A DNA stretch of 64,000 nt from Streptomyces sp. B93 (GCF_018070565.1 NZ_JAGPXL010000012.1:1-64000), one strand, 5' to 3'; positions 1 through 9,858 are shown, counted from the first letter of the stretch. The notes: generated from the sequence alone by a model not told the origin. Translations and numbers: made by a program.

Positions 1-1
1 C

Positions 2-142
2 CCGAGCACCGAGCCGACCCCCGGCCCCACCACCGCCGACCCCTCGGACTGCCCCACCCCGTCCCCGAGCCCGACGGCGACCCCGCCCGGGGACGAGCCG
101 ACCTGCGCGCCGGAGACGACCCCGGAACCGGAGGTGAGCTGA
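2..142 (+). CDS. C-terminal tail of a Pro/Thr-rich protein (5' end outside window)
   Basis: Reading from base 2 gives an open frame that ends in TGA at 140-142, 22 bases before the next gene. The visible 46 residues are almost only Pro, Thr, Ser, Glu and Asp with two Cys, a low-complexity extracellular-type tail. Tails like this occur at the C-terminus of actinobacterial penicillin-binding proteins and other surface proteins, but nothing visible identifies the catalytic part. The frame and stop are seen directly; the surface location is inferred from composition alone. Confidence 0.55.
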   Translation, partial: PSTEPTPGPTTADPSDCPTPSPSPTATPPGDEPTCAPETTPEPEVS

Positions 143-164
143 GCCGGCGTGCAGGATGGGGGGT

Positions 165-1088
165 ATGGATCTCCGCATCTTCACCGAACCCCAGCAAGGC
201 GCGACCTACGACACCCTGCTCACCGTCGCCAAGGCCACCGAGGACCTCGGCTTCGACGCCTTCTTCCGGAGCGACCACTACCTGAGGATGGGCGACACGG
301 ACGGTCTCCCCGGCCCCACCGACGCCTGGATCACCCTCGCCGGGCTGGCCCGGGAGACCAAGCGCATCCGGCTCGGCACCCTGATGACCGCGGCGACCTT
401 CCGGCTGCCCGGCGTCCTCGCCATCCAGGTCGCACAGGTCGACCAGATGTCCGGCGGCCGGATCGAGCTGGGCCTGGGAGCAGGCTGGTTCGAGGAGGAA
501 CACAAGGCGTACGGCATCCCCTTCCCGGCGGAGAAGTTCGCCCGCCTGGAGGAGCAGCTGGAGATCGTCACGGGTCTGTGGGCGACCGAGCCGGGCGCGA
601 CGTACGACTTCCACGGCACGTACTACGACCTCACCGACTCGCCCGCGCTGCCCAAGCCCGCGCAGCGCAAGGTACCGGTCCTGATCGGCGGTCACGGCGC
701 CACCCGCACACCCCGCCTCGCCGCTCGGTACGCCGACGAGTTCAACATGCCGTTCGCCTCCGTCGAGGACTCCGAGCGCCAGTTCGCCCGGGTCCGGGCC
801 GCCGCCGAGAAGGCGGGCCGCAAGGGCGACGACCTGGTGTACTCCAACGCGCTCGTGGTCTGCGTCGGCAAGGACGAGCGGGAGATCGCCCGCCGCGCCG
901 CCGCGATCGGCCGCGAGGTCGACGAACTGCGCACCAACGGCCTGGCGGGCACCCCGGCGGAGGTCGTCGACAAACTCGGCCACTACGCCGAGGCCGGATC
1001 ACAGCGCGTCTACCTCCAGATCCTCGACCTCTCCGACCTGGACCACCTGGACCTGATCTCCTCGCAGGTGCAGTCGCAACTGTCATAA
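165..1088 (+). CDS. LLM-class F420-dependent oxidoreductase
   Basis: A 307-residue protein of the luciferase-like monooxygenase (TIM-barrel) superfamily. It starts MDLRIFTEPQQG and carries the typical segments for the barrel: an SDHY motif near residue 45, IRLGTLMTAATFRLPG near 75-90, and the GGRIELGLGAGWFEEEH segment near 105-120 that surrounds the flavin phosphate in this family. F420 rather than FMN is inferred from similarity to actinobacterial F420-dependent members; the substrate is not predictable. The ATG at 165 is preferred over ATG 156 because AGGA at 153-156 then sits at a workable distance. The gene is monocistronic, with Hen1 starting 78 bases downstream. Confidence 0.85.
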   Translation: MDLRIFTEPQQGATYDTLLTVAKATEDLGFDAFFRSDHYLRMGDTDGLPGPTDAWITLAGLARETKRIRLGTLMTAATFRLPGVLAIQVAQVDQMSGGRIELGLGAGWFEEEHKAYGIPFPAEKFARLEEQLEIVTGLWATEPGATYDFHGTYYDLTDSPALPKPAQRKVPVLIGGHGATRTPRLAARYADEFNMPFASVEDSERQFARVRAAAEKAGRKGDDLVYSNALVVCVGKDEREIARRAAAIGREVDELRTNGLAGTPAEVVDKLGHYAEAGSQRVYLQILDLSDLDHLDLISSQVQSQLS

Positions 1089-1166
1089 CGCCACCGCGCG
1101 CGACGGCCGCCGTGACCACCGGAAAACCAGGTGGTCACGGCGACCACCTCTGGAACACTCGAGCAC

Positions 1167-2630
1167 ATGTTCCTGACCCTCACCACGACCGGCACGCCCG
1201 AACGCCCCGCCACCGATCTCGGGTTCCTGCTGCACAAGCATCCTGAGCGGGTGCAGGCGTTCTCCACCTCCTACGGCACGGCGCACGTCCTCTACCCCGA
1301 GGCGCGCGTCGAGCGGTGTACGGCGGCGTTGCTGCTGGAGGTGGACGCGGTGGCGCTGGTCAGGCGTGGGAAGGGGAAGGGCAGGGGCGGCGCGCCGGAT
1401 GCGGCGCTCGGGCAGTATGTCAACGACCGTCCGTACGCGGCCTCCTCGTTGCTCGCCGTGGCGCTGAGCGCCGTCTTCTCCACTGCGATGCGCGGCGTGT
1501 GCAAGGCCCTCCCCGAGCGTGCCGGGCAGCCGTTGCCGCTGCGTGTCGAGGTGCCCGCGCTGCCCGCCCGCGGCGGCGCCGCCCTCGTACGGCGGCTGTT
1601 CGAGCCGTTGGGCTGGACGGTGGGCGCGGAGCCGGTGCCGTTGGACACCGAGTTCCCGGAGTGGGGGGACTCCCGGTACGTGAGCCTCGCCCTGGAGTCG
1701 GAGGAGTTGACGCTCGCCGAGGCGCTGCGCCATCTGTACGTCCTGTTGCCGGTGCTCGACGACGCCAAGCACTACTGGGTCGCGCCCGACGAGGTCGACA
1801 AGCTGCTGCGGGCGGGCGAGGGCTGGCTGCCGGGCCACCCGGAGCAGAAGCTGATCACCAGCCGGTACCTGTCCCGGCGCTGGTCGCTGACGCGGGAGGC
1901 GATGGAGCGGCTTGAGCTGGTGCGGCTGGCCGAGGCCGATGACAGCGACGTCGAGGAGATCGACAACGCCGTCGAGGACGAGACCGAGGCCGAGGAGAAG
2001 CCGACCCCGCTCGCCGTGCGGCGCCGGGACGCGATCATCGCCGCGCTGGGCGCCGCCGGTGCCGCCCGGGTGCTCGACCTGGGCTGCGGCCAGGGGCAGT
2101 TGGTGCAGGCGCTGCTGAAGGACGCCCGGTTCACCGAGATCGTCGGCGTGGACGTGTCGATGCGGGCGCTGACCATCGCCTCCCGGCGGCTGAAGCTGGA
2201 CCGCATGGGGGAGCGGCAGGCCGCCCGGGTGAAGCTCCTCCAGGGCTCCCTCGCCTACACCGACCGTCGTCTGAAGGGGTATGACGCGGCCGTGCTGAGT
2301 GAGGTGATCGAGCATCTCGACCTGCCCCGGCTGCCCGCGCTGGAGTACGCGGTGTTCGGTGCAGCCCGCCCCCGCACGGTCCTCGTGACCACCCCGAACG
2401 TCGAGTACAACGTCCGCTGGGAGTCCCTTCCCGCCGGGCACGTCCGGCACGGCGACCACCGCTTCGAGTGGACCCGCGCCGAGTTCCGGAACTGGGCGAG
2501 GGCGGTCGCCGGACGGCACGGGTACGCCGTCGAGTTCGAGCCCGTCGGCCCCGACGACCCCGAGGTGGGCCCGCCCACCCAGATGGCCGTGTTCATCCTC
2601 GAGACCGTGAAGGAGGCGAAGGCAGCGTGA
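1167..2630 (+). CDS. hen1: 3'-terminal RNA ribose 2'-O-methyltransferase Hen1
   Basis: A 487-residue bacterial Hen1. The N-terminal half (MFLTLTTTGTPERPATDLGF onward) is the Hen1-N accessory domain that partners Pnkp. The C-terminal half is a SAM methyltransferase with motif I VLDLGCGQGQLV and the Hen1-specific EVIEHLDLPRL segment, whose Glu/Glu/His residues bind the catalytic metal. In the family, Hen1 methylates the 2'-OH of the 3' end at a cleaved RNA so that the re-sealed site resists re-cleavage, for example by tRNA ribotoxins. Its stop overlaps the Pnkp GTG start as GTGA, so the pair is translationally coupled. The start at 1167 matches the family N-terminus; an in-frame ATG at 1131 would only add non-conserved residues. 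Confidence 0.95.
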   Translation: MFLTLTTTGTPERPATDLGFLLHKHPERVQAFSTSYGTAHVLYPEARVERCTAALLLEVDAVALVRRGKGKGRGGAPDAALGQYVNDRPYAASSLLAVALSAVFSTAMRGVCKALPERAGQPLPLRVEVPALPARGGAALVRRLFEPLGWTVGAEPVPLDTEFPEWGDSRYVSLALESEELTLAEALRHLYVLLPVLDDAKHYWVAPDEVDKLLRAGEGWLPGHPEQKLITSRYLSRRWSLTREAMERLELVRLAEADDSDVEEIDNAVEDETEAEEKPTPLAVRRRDAIIAALGAAGAARVLDLGCGQGQLVQALLKDARFTEIVGVDVSMRALTIASRRLKLDRMGERQAARVKLLQGSLAYTDRRLKGYDAAVLSEVIEHLDLPRLPALEYAVFGAARPRTVLVTTPNVEYNVRWESLPAGHVRHGDHRFEWTRAEFRNWARAVAGRHGYAVEFEPVGPDDPEVGPPTQMAVFILETVKEAKAA

Positions 2631-5170
2631 ACCAGTCGCCGCCCGGGCGTGTCCTGCCCGTCACCGACCTCTCCCTCGTCGTGCTCGTCGGCGCCTCCGG
2701 CTCCGGCAAGTCCACCTTCGCCCGCAGGCACTTCAAGCCCACCGAGGTGATCTCGTCGGACTTCTGCCGGGGGCTGGTCTCCGACGACGAGAACGACCAG
2801 GGCGCCACCAAGGACGCCTTCGACGTCCTGCACTACATCGCGGGCAAGCGCCTCGCCGCCGGCCGCCGGACCGTCGTCGACGCCACCAGCGTCCAGCAGG
2901 ACGCCCGACGCCAGCTGATCGACCTGGCCAAGCGGTACGACGTGCTGCCCATCGCCATCGTCCTCGACATCCCCGAGCAGGTGTGCGCCGAGCGCAACGC
3001 GGGCCGCTCCGACCGCGCGGACATGCCGCGCCGGGTCATCCAGCGGCACATCCGTGAACTCCGCCGCTCCATACGCGGCCTGGAGCGCGAGGGCTTCCGC
3101 AAGGTGCACGTCCTGCGCGGGGTGGAGGAGGCCGAGCACGCCACCGTCGTCACCGAGAAGCGCTTCAACGACCTCACCCACCTCACCGGCCCGTTCGACA
3201 TCATCGGCGACATCCACGGCTGCGCGTCCGAACTGGAGGCGCTGCTCGGCAAGCTGGGCTACACCGACGGCGTCCACCCCGAGGGCCGTACCGCCGTCTT
3301 CGTCGGCGACCTCGTCGACCGCGGCCCGGACAGCCCCGGTGTGCTGCGCCGTGTGATGTCCATGGTGAAGTCGGGTAACGCGCTGTGCGTGCCGGGCAAC
3401 CACGAGAACAAGTACGGCCGCCACCTCAAGGGCCGCAGGGTCCAGCACACCCACGGACTCGCCGAGACCATCGAGCAGATGGAGTCGGAGAGCGAGGAGT
3501 TCCGCGCCGAGGTACGGGAGTTCATCGACGGCCTCGTCAGCCACTACGTCCTGGACGGCGGACGCCTCGTCGTCTGCCACGCCGGTCTGCCGGAGCGGTA
3601 CCACGGCCGCACCTCGGGCCGGGTCCGCAGCCACGCCCTGTACGGCGACACCACCGGCGAGACCGACGAGTTCGGGCTGCCGGTGCGCTACCCGTGGGCG
3701 GAGGAGTACCGGGGCCGGGCGGCCGTGGTGTACGGGCACACACCCGTGCCGGAGGCGAGCTGGCTGAACAACACCATCTGCCTGGACACCGGCGCCGTCT
3801 TCGGCGGCAGGCTGACCGCGCTGCGCTGGCCGGAGCGCGAACTGGTCGACGTACCGGCGGAGCGGGTCTGGTACGAGCCGGTGAAGCCGCTGCGCGGCGA
3901 GGCGCCCGGCGGGCACGACGGACGGCCGCTGGACCTGGCGGACGTGCACGGGCGCCGGGTGGTGGAGACCCGCCACCAGGGCCGGGTGGGCATCCGGGAG
4001 GAGAACGCGGCGGCGGCCCTGGAGGTGATGAGCCGCTTCGCCGTCGACCCGCGGCTGCTGCCGTACCTCCCGCCGACCATGGCGCCCACGCCGACATCGC
4101 ACGTCGACGGGTACCTGGAGCACCCGGCGGAGGCGTTCGCGCAGTACGCGGCGGACGGGGTCGCGCGGGTCGTGTGCGAGGAGAAGCACATGGGTTCGCG
4201 GGCGGTGGTGCTGGTGTGCCGGGACGCGGAGACCGCGGCGAAGCGTTTCGGCGTGGACGGTGGCCCCACCGGGTCCCTGTACACCCGTACCGGCCGTCCC
4301 TTCTTCGACGACGACTCCGTCACCGAGGAGGTCCTCGGCCGTGTCCGCACGGCGATCGGCGAGGCGGGCCTCTGGGAGAAGCTGGAGACGGACTGGCTGC
4401 TGCTCGACGCGGAGCTGATGCCGTGGTCACTGAAGGCGTCCGGGCTGCTGCGGTCGCAGTACGCCGCGGTGGGCGCCGCGTCCGGGGCCGCGTTCCCGGG
4501 CGCGCTGGCCGCGCTGGAGGGCGCCGCCGCCCGCGGTGTCGACGTGGGCGCCCTGCTGGCCCGGCAGCGGGAGCGGGCGGAGGCGGCGAGCGCGTTCACC
4601 GACGCCTACCGGCGCTACTGCTGGACCACGGACGGCCTGGACGGCGTCCGCCTGGCACCGTTCCAGATCCTCGCCGTCCAGGGCCGCAGCCTCGCCGCCC
4701 TCCCGCACGACGAGCAGCTCGCCCTCCTCGACCGCCTCGTCGAGCACGACACCACCGGTCTGCTCCAGACCACCCGGCGCCTGTACGTCGACACCGGTGA
4801 CCCCGAGTCGGTGGCGGCCGGTGTCGACTGGTGGCTGGAGATGACCGGCCGGGGCGGCGAGGGCATGGTCGTCAAGCCGCTCGACGCGCTGGTCCGGGGG
4901 CCGGAGGGCCGCCTGGTGCAGCCCGGCGTCAAGTGCCGGGGCCGCGAGTACCTGCGGATCATCTACGGCCCCGAGTACACGCGCCCGGACAACCTGGAGC
5001 GCCTGCGCAAGCGGTTCCTCAACCACAAGCGGTCGCTGGCGGTCCGGGAGTACGCGCTCGGTCTGGAGGCCCTCGACCGGCTGGCGGACGGCGAACCGCT
5101 GTGGCGGGTCCACGAGGCGGTGTTCGGGGTGCTGGCCCTGGAGTCGGAGCCGGTCGACCCCCGGCTGTGA
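2627..5170 (+). CDS. pnkp: polynucleotide kinase-phosphatase-ligase Pnkp
   Basis: An 847-residue RNA end-healing and sealing enzyme. The N-terminal kinase has the P-loop GASGSGKST (residues about 19-27). The central metallophosphoesterase shows GDIHGC, GDLVDRG and GNHEN. The C-terminal ligase/adenylyltransferase module has the EEKHMGSRAVV motif with its nucleotidyl-accepting Lys. The length matches bacterial Pnkp of about 850 residues. Bacterial Pnkp needs Hen1 for full ligation, which fits the 4-base overlap with hen1. The start is GTG 2627, with AAGGAGG at 2610-2616; the frame stays open farther upstream inside hen1 but without family homology. Confidence 0.95.
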   Translation: MNQSPPGRVLPVTDLSLVVLVGASGSGKSTFARRHFKPTEVISSDFCRGLVSDDENDQGATKDAFDVLHYIAGKRLAAGRRTVVDATSVQQDARRQLIDLAKRYDVLPIAIVLDIPEQVCAERNAGRSDRADMPRRVIQRHIRELRRSIRGLEREGFRKVHVLRGVEEAEHATVVTEKRFNDLTHLTGPFDIIGDIHGCASELEALLGKLGYTDGVHPEGRTAVFVGDLVDRGPDSPGVLRRVMSMVKSGNALCVPGNHENKYGRHLKGRRVQHTHGLAETIEQMESESEEFRAEVREFIDGLVSHYVLDGGRLVVCHAGLPERYHGRTSGRVRSHALYGDTTGETDEFGLPVRYPWAEEYRGRAAVVYGHTPVPEASWLNNTICLDTGAVFGGRLTALRWPERELVDVPAERVWYEPVKPLRGEAPGGHDGRPLDLADVHGRRVVETRHQGRVGIREENAAAALEVMSRFAVDPRLLPYLPPTMAPTPTSHVDGYLEHPAEAFAQYAADGVARVVCEEKHMGSRAVVLVCRDAETAAKRFGVDGGPTGSLYTRTGRPFFDDDSVTEEVLGRVRTAIGEAGLWEKLETDWLLLDAELMPWSLKASGLLRSQYAAVGAASGAAFPGALAALEGAAARGVDVGALLARQRERAEAASAFTDAYRRYCWTTDGLDGVRLAPFQILAVQGRSLAALPHDEQLALLDRLVEHDTTGLLQTTRRLYVDTGDPESVAAGVDWWLEMTGRGGEGMVVKPLDALVRGPEGRLVQPGVKCRGREYLRIIYGPEYTRPDNLERLRKRFLNHKRSLAVREYALGLEALDRLADGEPLWRVHEAVFGVLALESEPVDPRL

Positions 5171-5182
5171 GCCGCCGCCGGT

Positions 5183-6484
5183 TCAGTCGGCCCGTGCCGT
5201 GGACGCGGGCCGGCCGGGCTCGGTCCGGGTGTGCGCGGGCAGCGGCTCCCGTGGTGGGCGGGCGAGGCGGCGGACCAGGTGCAGCAGGGGCTGGGTGAGG
5301 AGCGTGGTGATCAGGGCCATGAAGACCAGCACGGTGTAAAGGGGAGTGCTCAGCAGTCCCGCGTACAGTCCCGCGTTCAGGGCGATCAGCTCGGTCAGGC
5401 CTCGGGCGCTCAGCAGCACCCCGACGGTCCGCGCGTCGTCCCGGTCGAGCCCGCCGAGCCGGGCGGCGGCCGTACCGGCGCCCACCTTGGTCACCACCGC
5501 CAGCACCGTCACCACGGCCAGGGTGACCCACCCGGCACCGTCGATGCCGGTGAGGACGACGGACTGTCCGGACAGCACGAAGAAGAACGGCAGCAACAAC
5601 TGCCCCACCTCGTGCAGCGGCCGGACCAGGTCCGGATCGAGGGTGCCGCCCGCCTCGCGGGGCACCACCACCCCGGCGAGCAGCGCACCGAAGATCACGT
5701 GCAGTCCCAGCGAGTGCGTCACCCACGCCGAGCCGAGCGCGAACCCGAGGAGCAGCGCCAGCCGCAGTGAGGGCTCCACCCGGGGCCGCCACAGCAGTCG
5801 CCGCAGCAGCGGCCGGGCGCACAGCAGCATCACGGCGGTGAAGCCGACGGCGAGCACCGCCCGCCAGGCCCAGCCGAGCCCCCGTCCCTCGCCGCCGTCC
5901 AGCAGCGTCCCGGCGAGCACGGTCCAGCCGAGCACGTCCAGCAGCCCGGCGGCGGAGACCGCGACCACCCCGGGCACGGTCGGCGCCAGCCCGTTCTCCC
6001 GCACGATGGCGGTCAGCACCGGCACCGCCGTGATCGACAGCGCGACCCCCGCGAACACCACCATCGAGGGCGACAGGTCCCGGGGCATGCCCAGGCCGTG
6101 CAGCCAGTCCCGGAACAGCAGCGCACAGCCGCCGCCGACGGCCATCGGCACCAGGAACGCGGCCAGCGCCACCGTCACCGCCGTACGCGCCCGGTCGCCG
6201 AGGAGCCGCAGATCGAGTTCGTAGCCCACCCCGAACAGGAACACCACCAGCGCGAATTGCGCGAACCCGGTCAGCGCCGGGCCGATCCCGGCGGGGAACA
6301 GGACGTCGTGGGCGTCGGGGGCGAGCGCGCCGAGCAGGGTCGGGCCGAGCGCGATGCCCGCGGTCAGCTGGCCCACGATGTACGGCTGCCGCAGCCGCCG
6401 GGCCAGCCAGCCCCCCGCGTGGGCGGCCACCAGGATCACGGCCGACGCCCCCACGAAGTGGCTGATCAGCACCTCAGGGCTCAC
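5183..6484 (-). CDS. cation:proton antiporter (CPA2/Kef-type)
   Basis: A 433-residue integral membrane protein with about twelve hydrophobic segments. The first is VLISHFVGASAVILVAAHAG; then LRQPYIVGQLTAGIALGPTLLG and VVFLFGVGYELDLRLL, both hallmark stretches of Na+/H+ exchanger (CPA2) proteins. There is no C-terminal TrkA-N domain, so it is the short, Kef-C/NapA-like form. The last 30 residues are Pro/Arg-rich and cytoplasmic. Ion specificity is not predictable. The GTG at 6484 lies just after GGGGGAGG; an upstream GTG at 6499 is possible. It converges on pnkp with a 12-base gap. Confidence 0.85.
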   Translation of the reverse strand: MSPEVLISHFVGASAVILVAAHAGGWLARRLRQPYIVGQLTAGIALGPTLLGALAPDAHDVLFPAGIGPALTGFAQFALVVFLFGVGYELDLRLLGDRARTAVTVALAAFLVPMAVGGGCALLFRDWLHGLGMPRDLSPSMVVFAGVALSITAVPVLTAIVRENGLAPTVPGVVAVSAAGLLDVLGWTVLAGTLLDGGEGRGLGWAWRAVLAVGFTAVMLLCARPLLRRLLWRPRVEPSLRLALLLGFALGSAWVTHSLGLHVIFGALLAGVVVPREAGGTLDPDLVRPLHEVGQLLLPFFFVLSGQSVVLTGIDGAGWVTLAVVTVLAVVTKVGAGTAAARLGGLDRDDARTVGVLLSARGLTELIALNAGLYAGLLSTPLYTVLVFMALITTLLTQPLLHLVRRLARPPREPLPAHTRTEPGRPASTARAD

Positions 6485-6654
6485 GCGCCCTCCCCCCACC
6501 GCCCGGTTCGTCCCGTCGAGCGTAGGAGCGGCGGGGCCCGCTGTGAGGTCTCATCGACCGTCGTACGGGGAGCACGGGCCGACGGCCGTCATGATCCCCG
6601 GGCGACGGGATGCACACCCGCGGCCCCGATGCGCCCGAGGGGCGCGGGCCCTGC

Positions 6655-6736
6655 CTGATACAGCGGGCCCGCCTGATACGACGGGCCTTGCCTGATACGA
6701 CGGGCCTTGCCTGATACGACGGGCCTTGCCTGATAC
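6655..6736 (+). repeat. five-copy CTGATAC repeat array upstream of arcA
   Basis: CTGATAC occurs at 6655, 6673, 6692, 6711 and 6730, spaced 18, 19, 19 and 19 bases. The spacers are near-identical (ACGACGGGCCTTGC in the clean copies), and the array ends 37 bases before the arcA ATG. Bases seen directly. Function is unknown: it could be a regulator-binding iteron array, or a simple tandem duplication. It does not match the ARG box consensus. Confidence 0.85.
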
Positions 6737-6773
6737 AGGGGTGAACAGGCGCCCGATTGGTCAGGATGGAGGC

Positions 6774-7997
6774 ATGGCATTCCACGTGGACTCCGAGGCC
6801 GGGCGGCTGCGCCGCGTCATCCTGCACCGCCCGGACCTCGAGCTGAAGCGGCTCACCCCGAGCAACAAGGACGCCCTGCTCTTCGACGACGTGCTCTGGG
6901 TGCGCCGGGCGCGTGCGGAGCACGACGGCTTCGCGGACGTCCTGCGCGACCGCGGGGTGACGGTGCACCTCTTCGGTGACCTGCTCACCGAGTCCCTGGA
7001 CATCCCGGCGGCCCGCGCCCTGGTCCTGGACCGGGTCTTCGACGAGAAGGAGTACGGCCCCCTCGCCACCGACCACCTGCGCGCCGCCTTCGAGGCGCTG
7101 CCCGCCCGGGAGCTGGCGGAGGCGCTGGTCGGCGGGATGACCAAGCGGGAGTTCCTGGAGGGGCACGCGGAACCGGCGTCCGTGCGCTTCCACGTCATGG
7201 AGCTGGACGACTTCCTGCTCGACCCGCTGCCCAACCACCTCTTCACCCGGGACACCTCCGCGTGGATCTACGACGGCGTCTCCATCAACGCGATGCGCTG
7301 GCCCGCCCGGCAGCGCGAGACGGTGCACTTCGAGGCGATCTACCGGCACCACCCGCAGTTCCGCGACGAGGGCTTCCACCTGTGGTCGGAGGGGCAGGCC
7401 GACTACCCCTCCACCATCGAGGGCGGCGACGTCCTGGTCATCGGCAACGGCGCCGTCCTCATCGGCATGAGCGAGCGGACCACCCCGCAGGCCGTGGAGA
7501 TGCTGGCGCACAAGCTGTTCGCGGCGGGCTCCGCGCGGACCATCGTGGCCCTCGACATGCCCAAGCGGCGGGCGCTGATGCACCTGGACACGGTGATGAC
7601 GATGGTCGACGGCGATGTCTTCACCCAGTACGCGGGGCTCGGCATGCTGCGCTCGTACACCATCGAGCCGGGCGCCGGGGACAAGGAGCTGAAGGTCACC
7701 GACCATCCGCCGGAGCACATGCACCGGGCGATCGCCGCGGCGCTCGGGCTGAGCGAGATCCGGGTGCTGACCGCCACACAGGACGTGCACGCCGCCGAGC
7801 GGGAGCAGTGGGACGACGGCTGCAACGTGCTCGCCGTCGAGCCGGGCGTCGTGATCGCCTACGAACGCAACGCGACCACCAACACGCATCTGCGCAAGCG
7901 GGGCATCGAGGTGATAGAGATCCCCGGCAGCGAGCTGGGACGGGGCCGGGGCGGACCGCGCTGCATGAGCTGCCCGGTGCAGCGGGACGCGGTGTGA
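6774..7997 (+). CDS. arcA: arginine deiminase
   Basis: A 407-residue enzyme that hydrolyses arginine to citrulline and ammonia, the first step of the arginine deiminase pathway. Family marks include the N-terminal [20 protein letters not shown], the [12 protein letters not shown] segment, EGGDVLVIG, and the C-terminal [12 protein letters not shown], which holds the nucleophilic Cys. ATG 6774 follows GGATGGAGG closely, so the upstream in-frame ATG at 6726 inside the repeat array is rejected. The next gene, 102 bases on, is the carbamoyltransferase that would use its citrulline. No carbamate kinase gene lies in the window. Confidence 0.95.
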   Translation: MAFHVDSEAGRLRRVILHRPDLELKRLTPSNKDALLFDDVLWVRRARAEHDGFADVLRDRGVTVHLFGDLLTESLDIPAARALVLDRVFDEKEYGPLATDHLRAAFEALPARELAEALVGGMTKREFLEGHAEPASVRFHVMELDDFLLDPLPNHLFTRDTSAWIYDGVSINAMRWPARQRETVHFEAIYRHHPQFRDEGFHLWSEGQADYPSTIEGGDVLVIGNGAVLIGMSERTTPQAVEMLAHKLFAAGSARTIVALDMPKRRALMHLDTVMTMVDGDVFTQYAGLGMLRSYTIEPGAGDKELKVTDHPPEHMHRAIAAALGLSEIRVLTATQDVHAAEREQWDDGCNVLAVEPGVVIAYERNATTNTHLRKRGIEVIEIPGSELGRGRGGPRCMSCPVQRDAV

Positions 7998-8032
7998 CGA
8001 CCCGGTCGTGGGCCTGTGCATGAAGGGGACCC

Positions 8033-8060
8033 TGTATATAAATGCCGATGTTCGTATAGA
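8033..8060 (+). promoter_or_regulatory. AT-rich possible promoter of arcB
   Basis: The 102-base gap between arcA and arcB holds a locally AT-rich stretch, TGTATATAAATG followed by TTCGTATAGA, unusual in this GC-rich sequence. TATAGA at 8055-8060 is a fair -10 element and lies about 40 bases before the arcB ATG. The -35 is poor. It suggests that arcB has its own promoter in addition to readthrough from arcA. Confidence 0.3.
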
Positions 8061-8099
8061 CTTCCAAGGTCTCTGTCCCTGCACCCCCGGAGCCCTCTC

Positions 8100-9107
8100 A
8101 TGGCGACAGTCCCGACCGCCCTCACCGGCCGCCACTTCCTCAAGGAGCTGGACTTCACCGCGCAGGAGTTCCGCGGCCTGATCGAGCTGGCCGCCGAGCT
8201 GAAGGCCGCCAAGAAGGCCGGGACCGAGACGCCGTACCTGCGCGGGAGGAACATCGCGCTGATCTTCGCCAAGACCTCCACCCGTACCCGCTGCGCCTTC
8301 GAGGTCGCCGCCGCCGACCAGGGCGCCGCCACGACCTACCTCGACCCCTCCGGCTCACAGCTCGGCCACAAGGAGTCCGTCAAGGACACCGCCCGCGTCC
8401 TCGGCCGGATGTTCGACGCCATCCAGTACCGGGGTGACGAGCAGTCGGCCGTCGAGGAGCTGGCGGCGTACGCGGGCGTCCCCGTCTACAACGGCCTCAC
8501 CGACGACTGGCACCCCACCCAGATGCTCGCCGACGTCCTCACCATGACCGAGCACAGCGCCAAGCCGCTGACCGGGATCGCCTTCGCCTACCTCGGCGAC
8601 GCCCGCTTCAACATGGGCAACTCCTACCTGGTCACCGGCGCCCTGCTCGGCATGGACGTACGCATCGTCGCCCCGAAGTCCTACTGGCCCGCCCAGGAGA
8701 TCGTCGACCGCGCCCACCAGCTCGCCGAGGGGAGCGGCGCCCGGATCACCCTCACCGAGGAGGTGGCCGAGGGCGTACGGGGCGCCGACTTCGTCGCCAC
8801 CGATGTGTGGGTGTCCATGGGGGAGCCCAAGGAGGTCTGGGACGAGCGGATCACCGCCCTCGCGCCCTACGCCGTCACGATGGACGTCCTGCGTGCCACC
8901 GGCAACCCCGACGTGCGGTTCCTGCACTGCCTGCCCGCCTTCCACGACCTGGGCACCAAGGTCGGCAGGGAGCTCCACGAGAGTCACGGCCTGAACTCCC
9001 TGGAGGTCACCGACGAGGTCTTCGAGTCGTCCCACTCGGTCGTCTTCGACGAGGCGGAGAACCGCCTGCACACGATCAAGGCCGTCCTGGTGGCGACACT
9101 CGCCTGA
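8100..9107 (+). CDS. arcB: ornithine carbamoyltransferase
   Basis: A 335-residue enzyme that interconverts citrulline plus phosphate and ornithine plus carbamoyl phosphate in the cytoplasm. The carbamoyl-phosphate site [16 protein letters not shown] (near residue 58) and the ornithine-loop HCLPAFHD (near residue 280) are both intact. Position directly behind arcA argues for the catabolic role (arcB) rather than biosynthetic argF, but the sequence alone does not decide. The start ATG 8100 matches the family N-terminus [23 protein letters not shown] lies 10 bases upstream. Confidence 0.93.
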   Translation: MATVPTALTGRHFLKELDFTAQEFRGLIELAAELKAAKKAGTETPYLRGRNIALIFAKTSTRTRCAFEVAAADQGAATTYLDPSGSQLGHKESVKDTARVLGRMFDAIQYRGDEQSAVEELAAYAGVPVYNGLTDDWHPTQMLADVLTMTEHSAKPLTGIAFAYLGDARFNMGNSYLVTGALLGMDVRIVAPKSYWPAQEIVDRAHQLAEGSGARITLTEEVAEGVRGADFVATDVWVSMGEPKEVWDERITALAPYAVTMDVLRATGNPDVRFLHCLPAFHDLGTKVGRELHESHGLNSLEVTDEVFESSHSVVFDEAENRLHTIKAVLVATLA

Positions 9108-9121
9108 CCGGGGCCGACCGC

Positions 9122-9577
9122 CTACGCCGGACGCGTCCGCTGGTGCGGTACGACCGGCAGCCGGAACCACACCGCCTTGCCGGTCCGGGTGGGGCGGTGC
9201 CCGCAGGACGAGCTGAGGGTGCGGATCAGCAGCAGGCCGCGCCCATGCTCCTGCCAGGGGTCGGGCGCGCCGCCCGTGGGGCGGGTGAGGTCGCCGGGCG
9301 GCGCCGGGTCCGGGTCGTGCACCTCGACCTGGCAGCCGGTCGGCAGCAGCTCCACCACCAGCTCTAGCGGCGTCCCGCCCCTGGTGTGCTCCACGGCGTT
9401 CGCGACCAGCTCCGCCGTCAACAGCTCCGCGGTGTCGCTGTCGGCCCCGTGCTCCAGCTCCGCCAGCGCCGTACGGACCAGGGCGCGCGCCACCGGCACG
9501 GCCGCGGCGGAATGCGGCAGCGCGATGCGCCAGGAGGCGGAGGCGGAGGGGCGTTCGTGCAAGGTGAGTCCGTTCAT
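9122..9577 (-). CDS. ATP-binding protein, RsbW/anti-sigma-like HATPase
   Basis: A 151-residue GHKL ATPase domain without other modules. The N box ELVANAVEHT and G box HGRGLLLIRTLS are clear, typical of the many Streptomyces RsbW-like kinases that bind or phosphorylate anti-sigma-factor antagonists. No partner is encoded nearby, so its sigma factor is unknown. It converges on arcB with a 14-base gap and diverges from the enoyl-CoA hydratase gene across a 281-base promoter region. Confidence 0.85.
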   Translation of the reverse strand: MNGLTLHERPSASASWRIALPHSAAAVPVARALVRTALAELEHGADSDTAELLTAELVANAVEHTRGGTPLELVVELLPTGCQVEVHDPDPAPPGDLTRPTGGAPDPWQEHGRGLLLIRTLSSSCGHRPTRTGKAVWFRLPVVPHQRTRPA

Positions 9578-9779
9578 GGCAGCAGGCCGTCCTGCTTTCA
9601 GTACGACGAATGGTACGGCGCCACCCGCCGAGACGGCTCGACGGGCACCGGGCGCACCGGCGACCTACCCCGCTGAACGGCCGGTCTCGCCCGCCTGAGC
9701 CCGCTGTTACGACGTTATGGACATCCGGTGACCGTGTGACGGAGGAGACGCCGCGTCCTCCTCGCTGTATCGCGCACTC

Positions 9780-9793
9780 GTGACGACAGTCAC
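9780..9793 (+). promoter_or_regulatory. palindromic operator-like site, copy 1 of 2
   Basis: GTGACGACAGTCAC, a perfect 5-bp inverted repeat (GTGAC/GTCAC) around GACA, lies 65 bases before the enoyl-CoA hydratase ATG. The same 13-nt GTGACGACAGTCA recurs at 18384-18396 between the CoA-ligase and acyl-CoA dehydrogenase genes. Both sites are seen directly. That the PaaX regulator encoded in this locus binds them is inference. Confidence 0.5.
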
Positions 9794-9858
9794 AGATCGG
9801 TGATAACTTCGGTGCACAGAGCGCAGTGAGACCGTGACCGCCGAGGAGGCCGCACGTC

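Noticed and set aside
6655..6736. CRISPR array
   Set aside because: Repeats are 7-19 bases with near-identical spacers and no cas genes.
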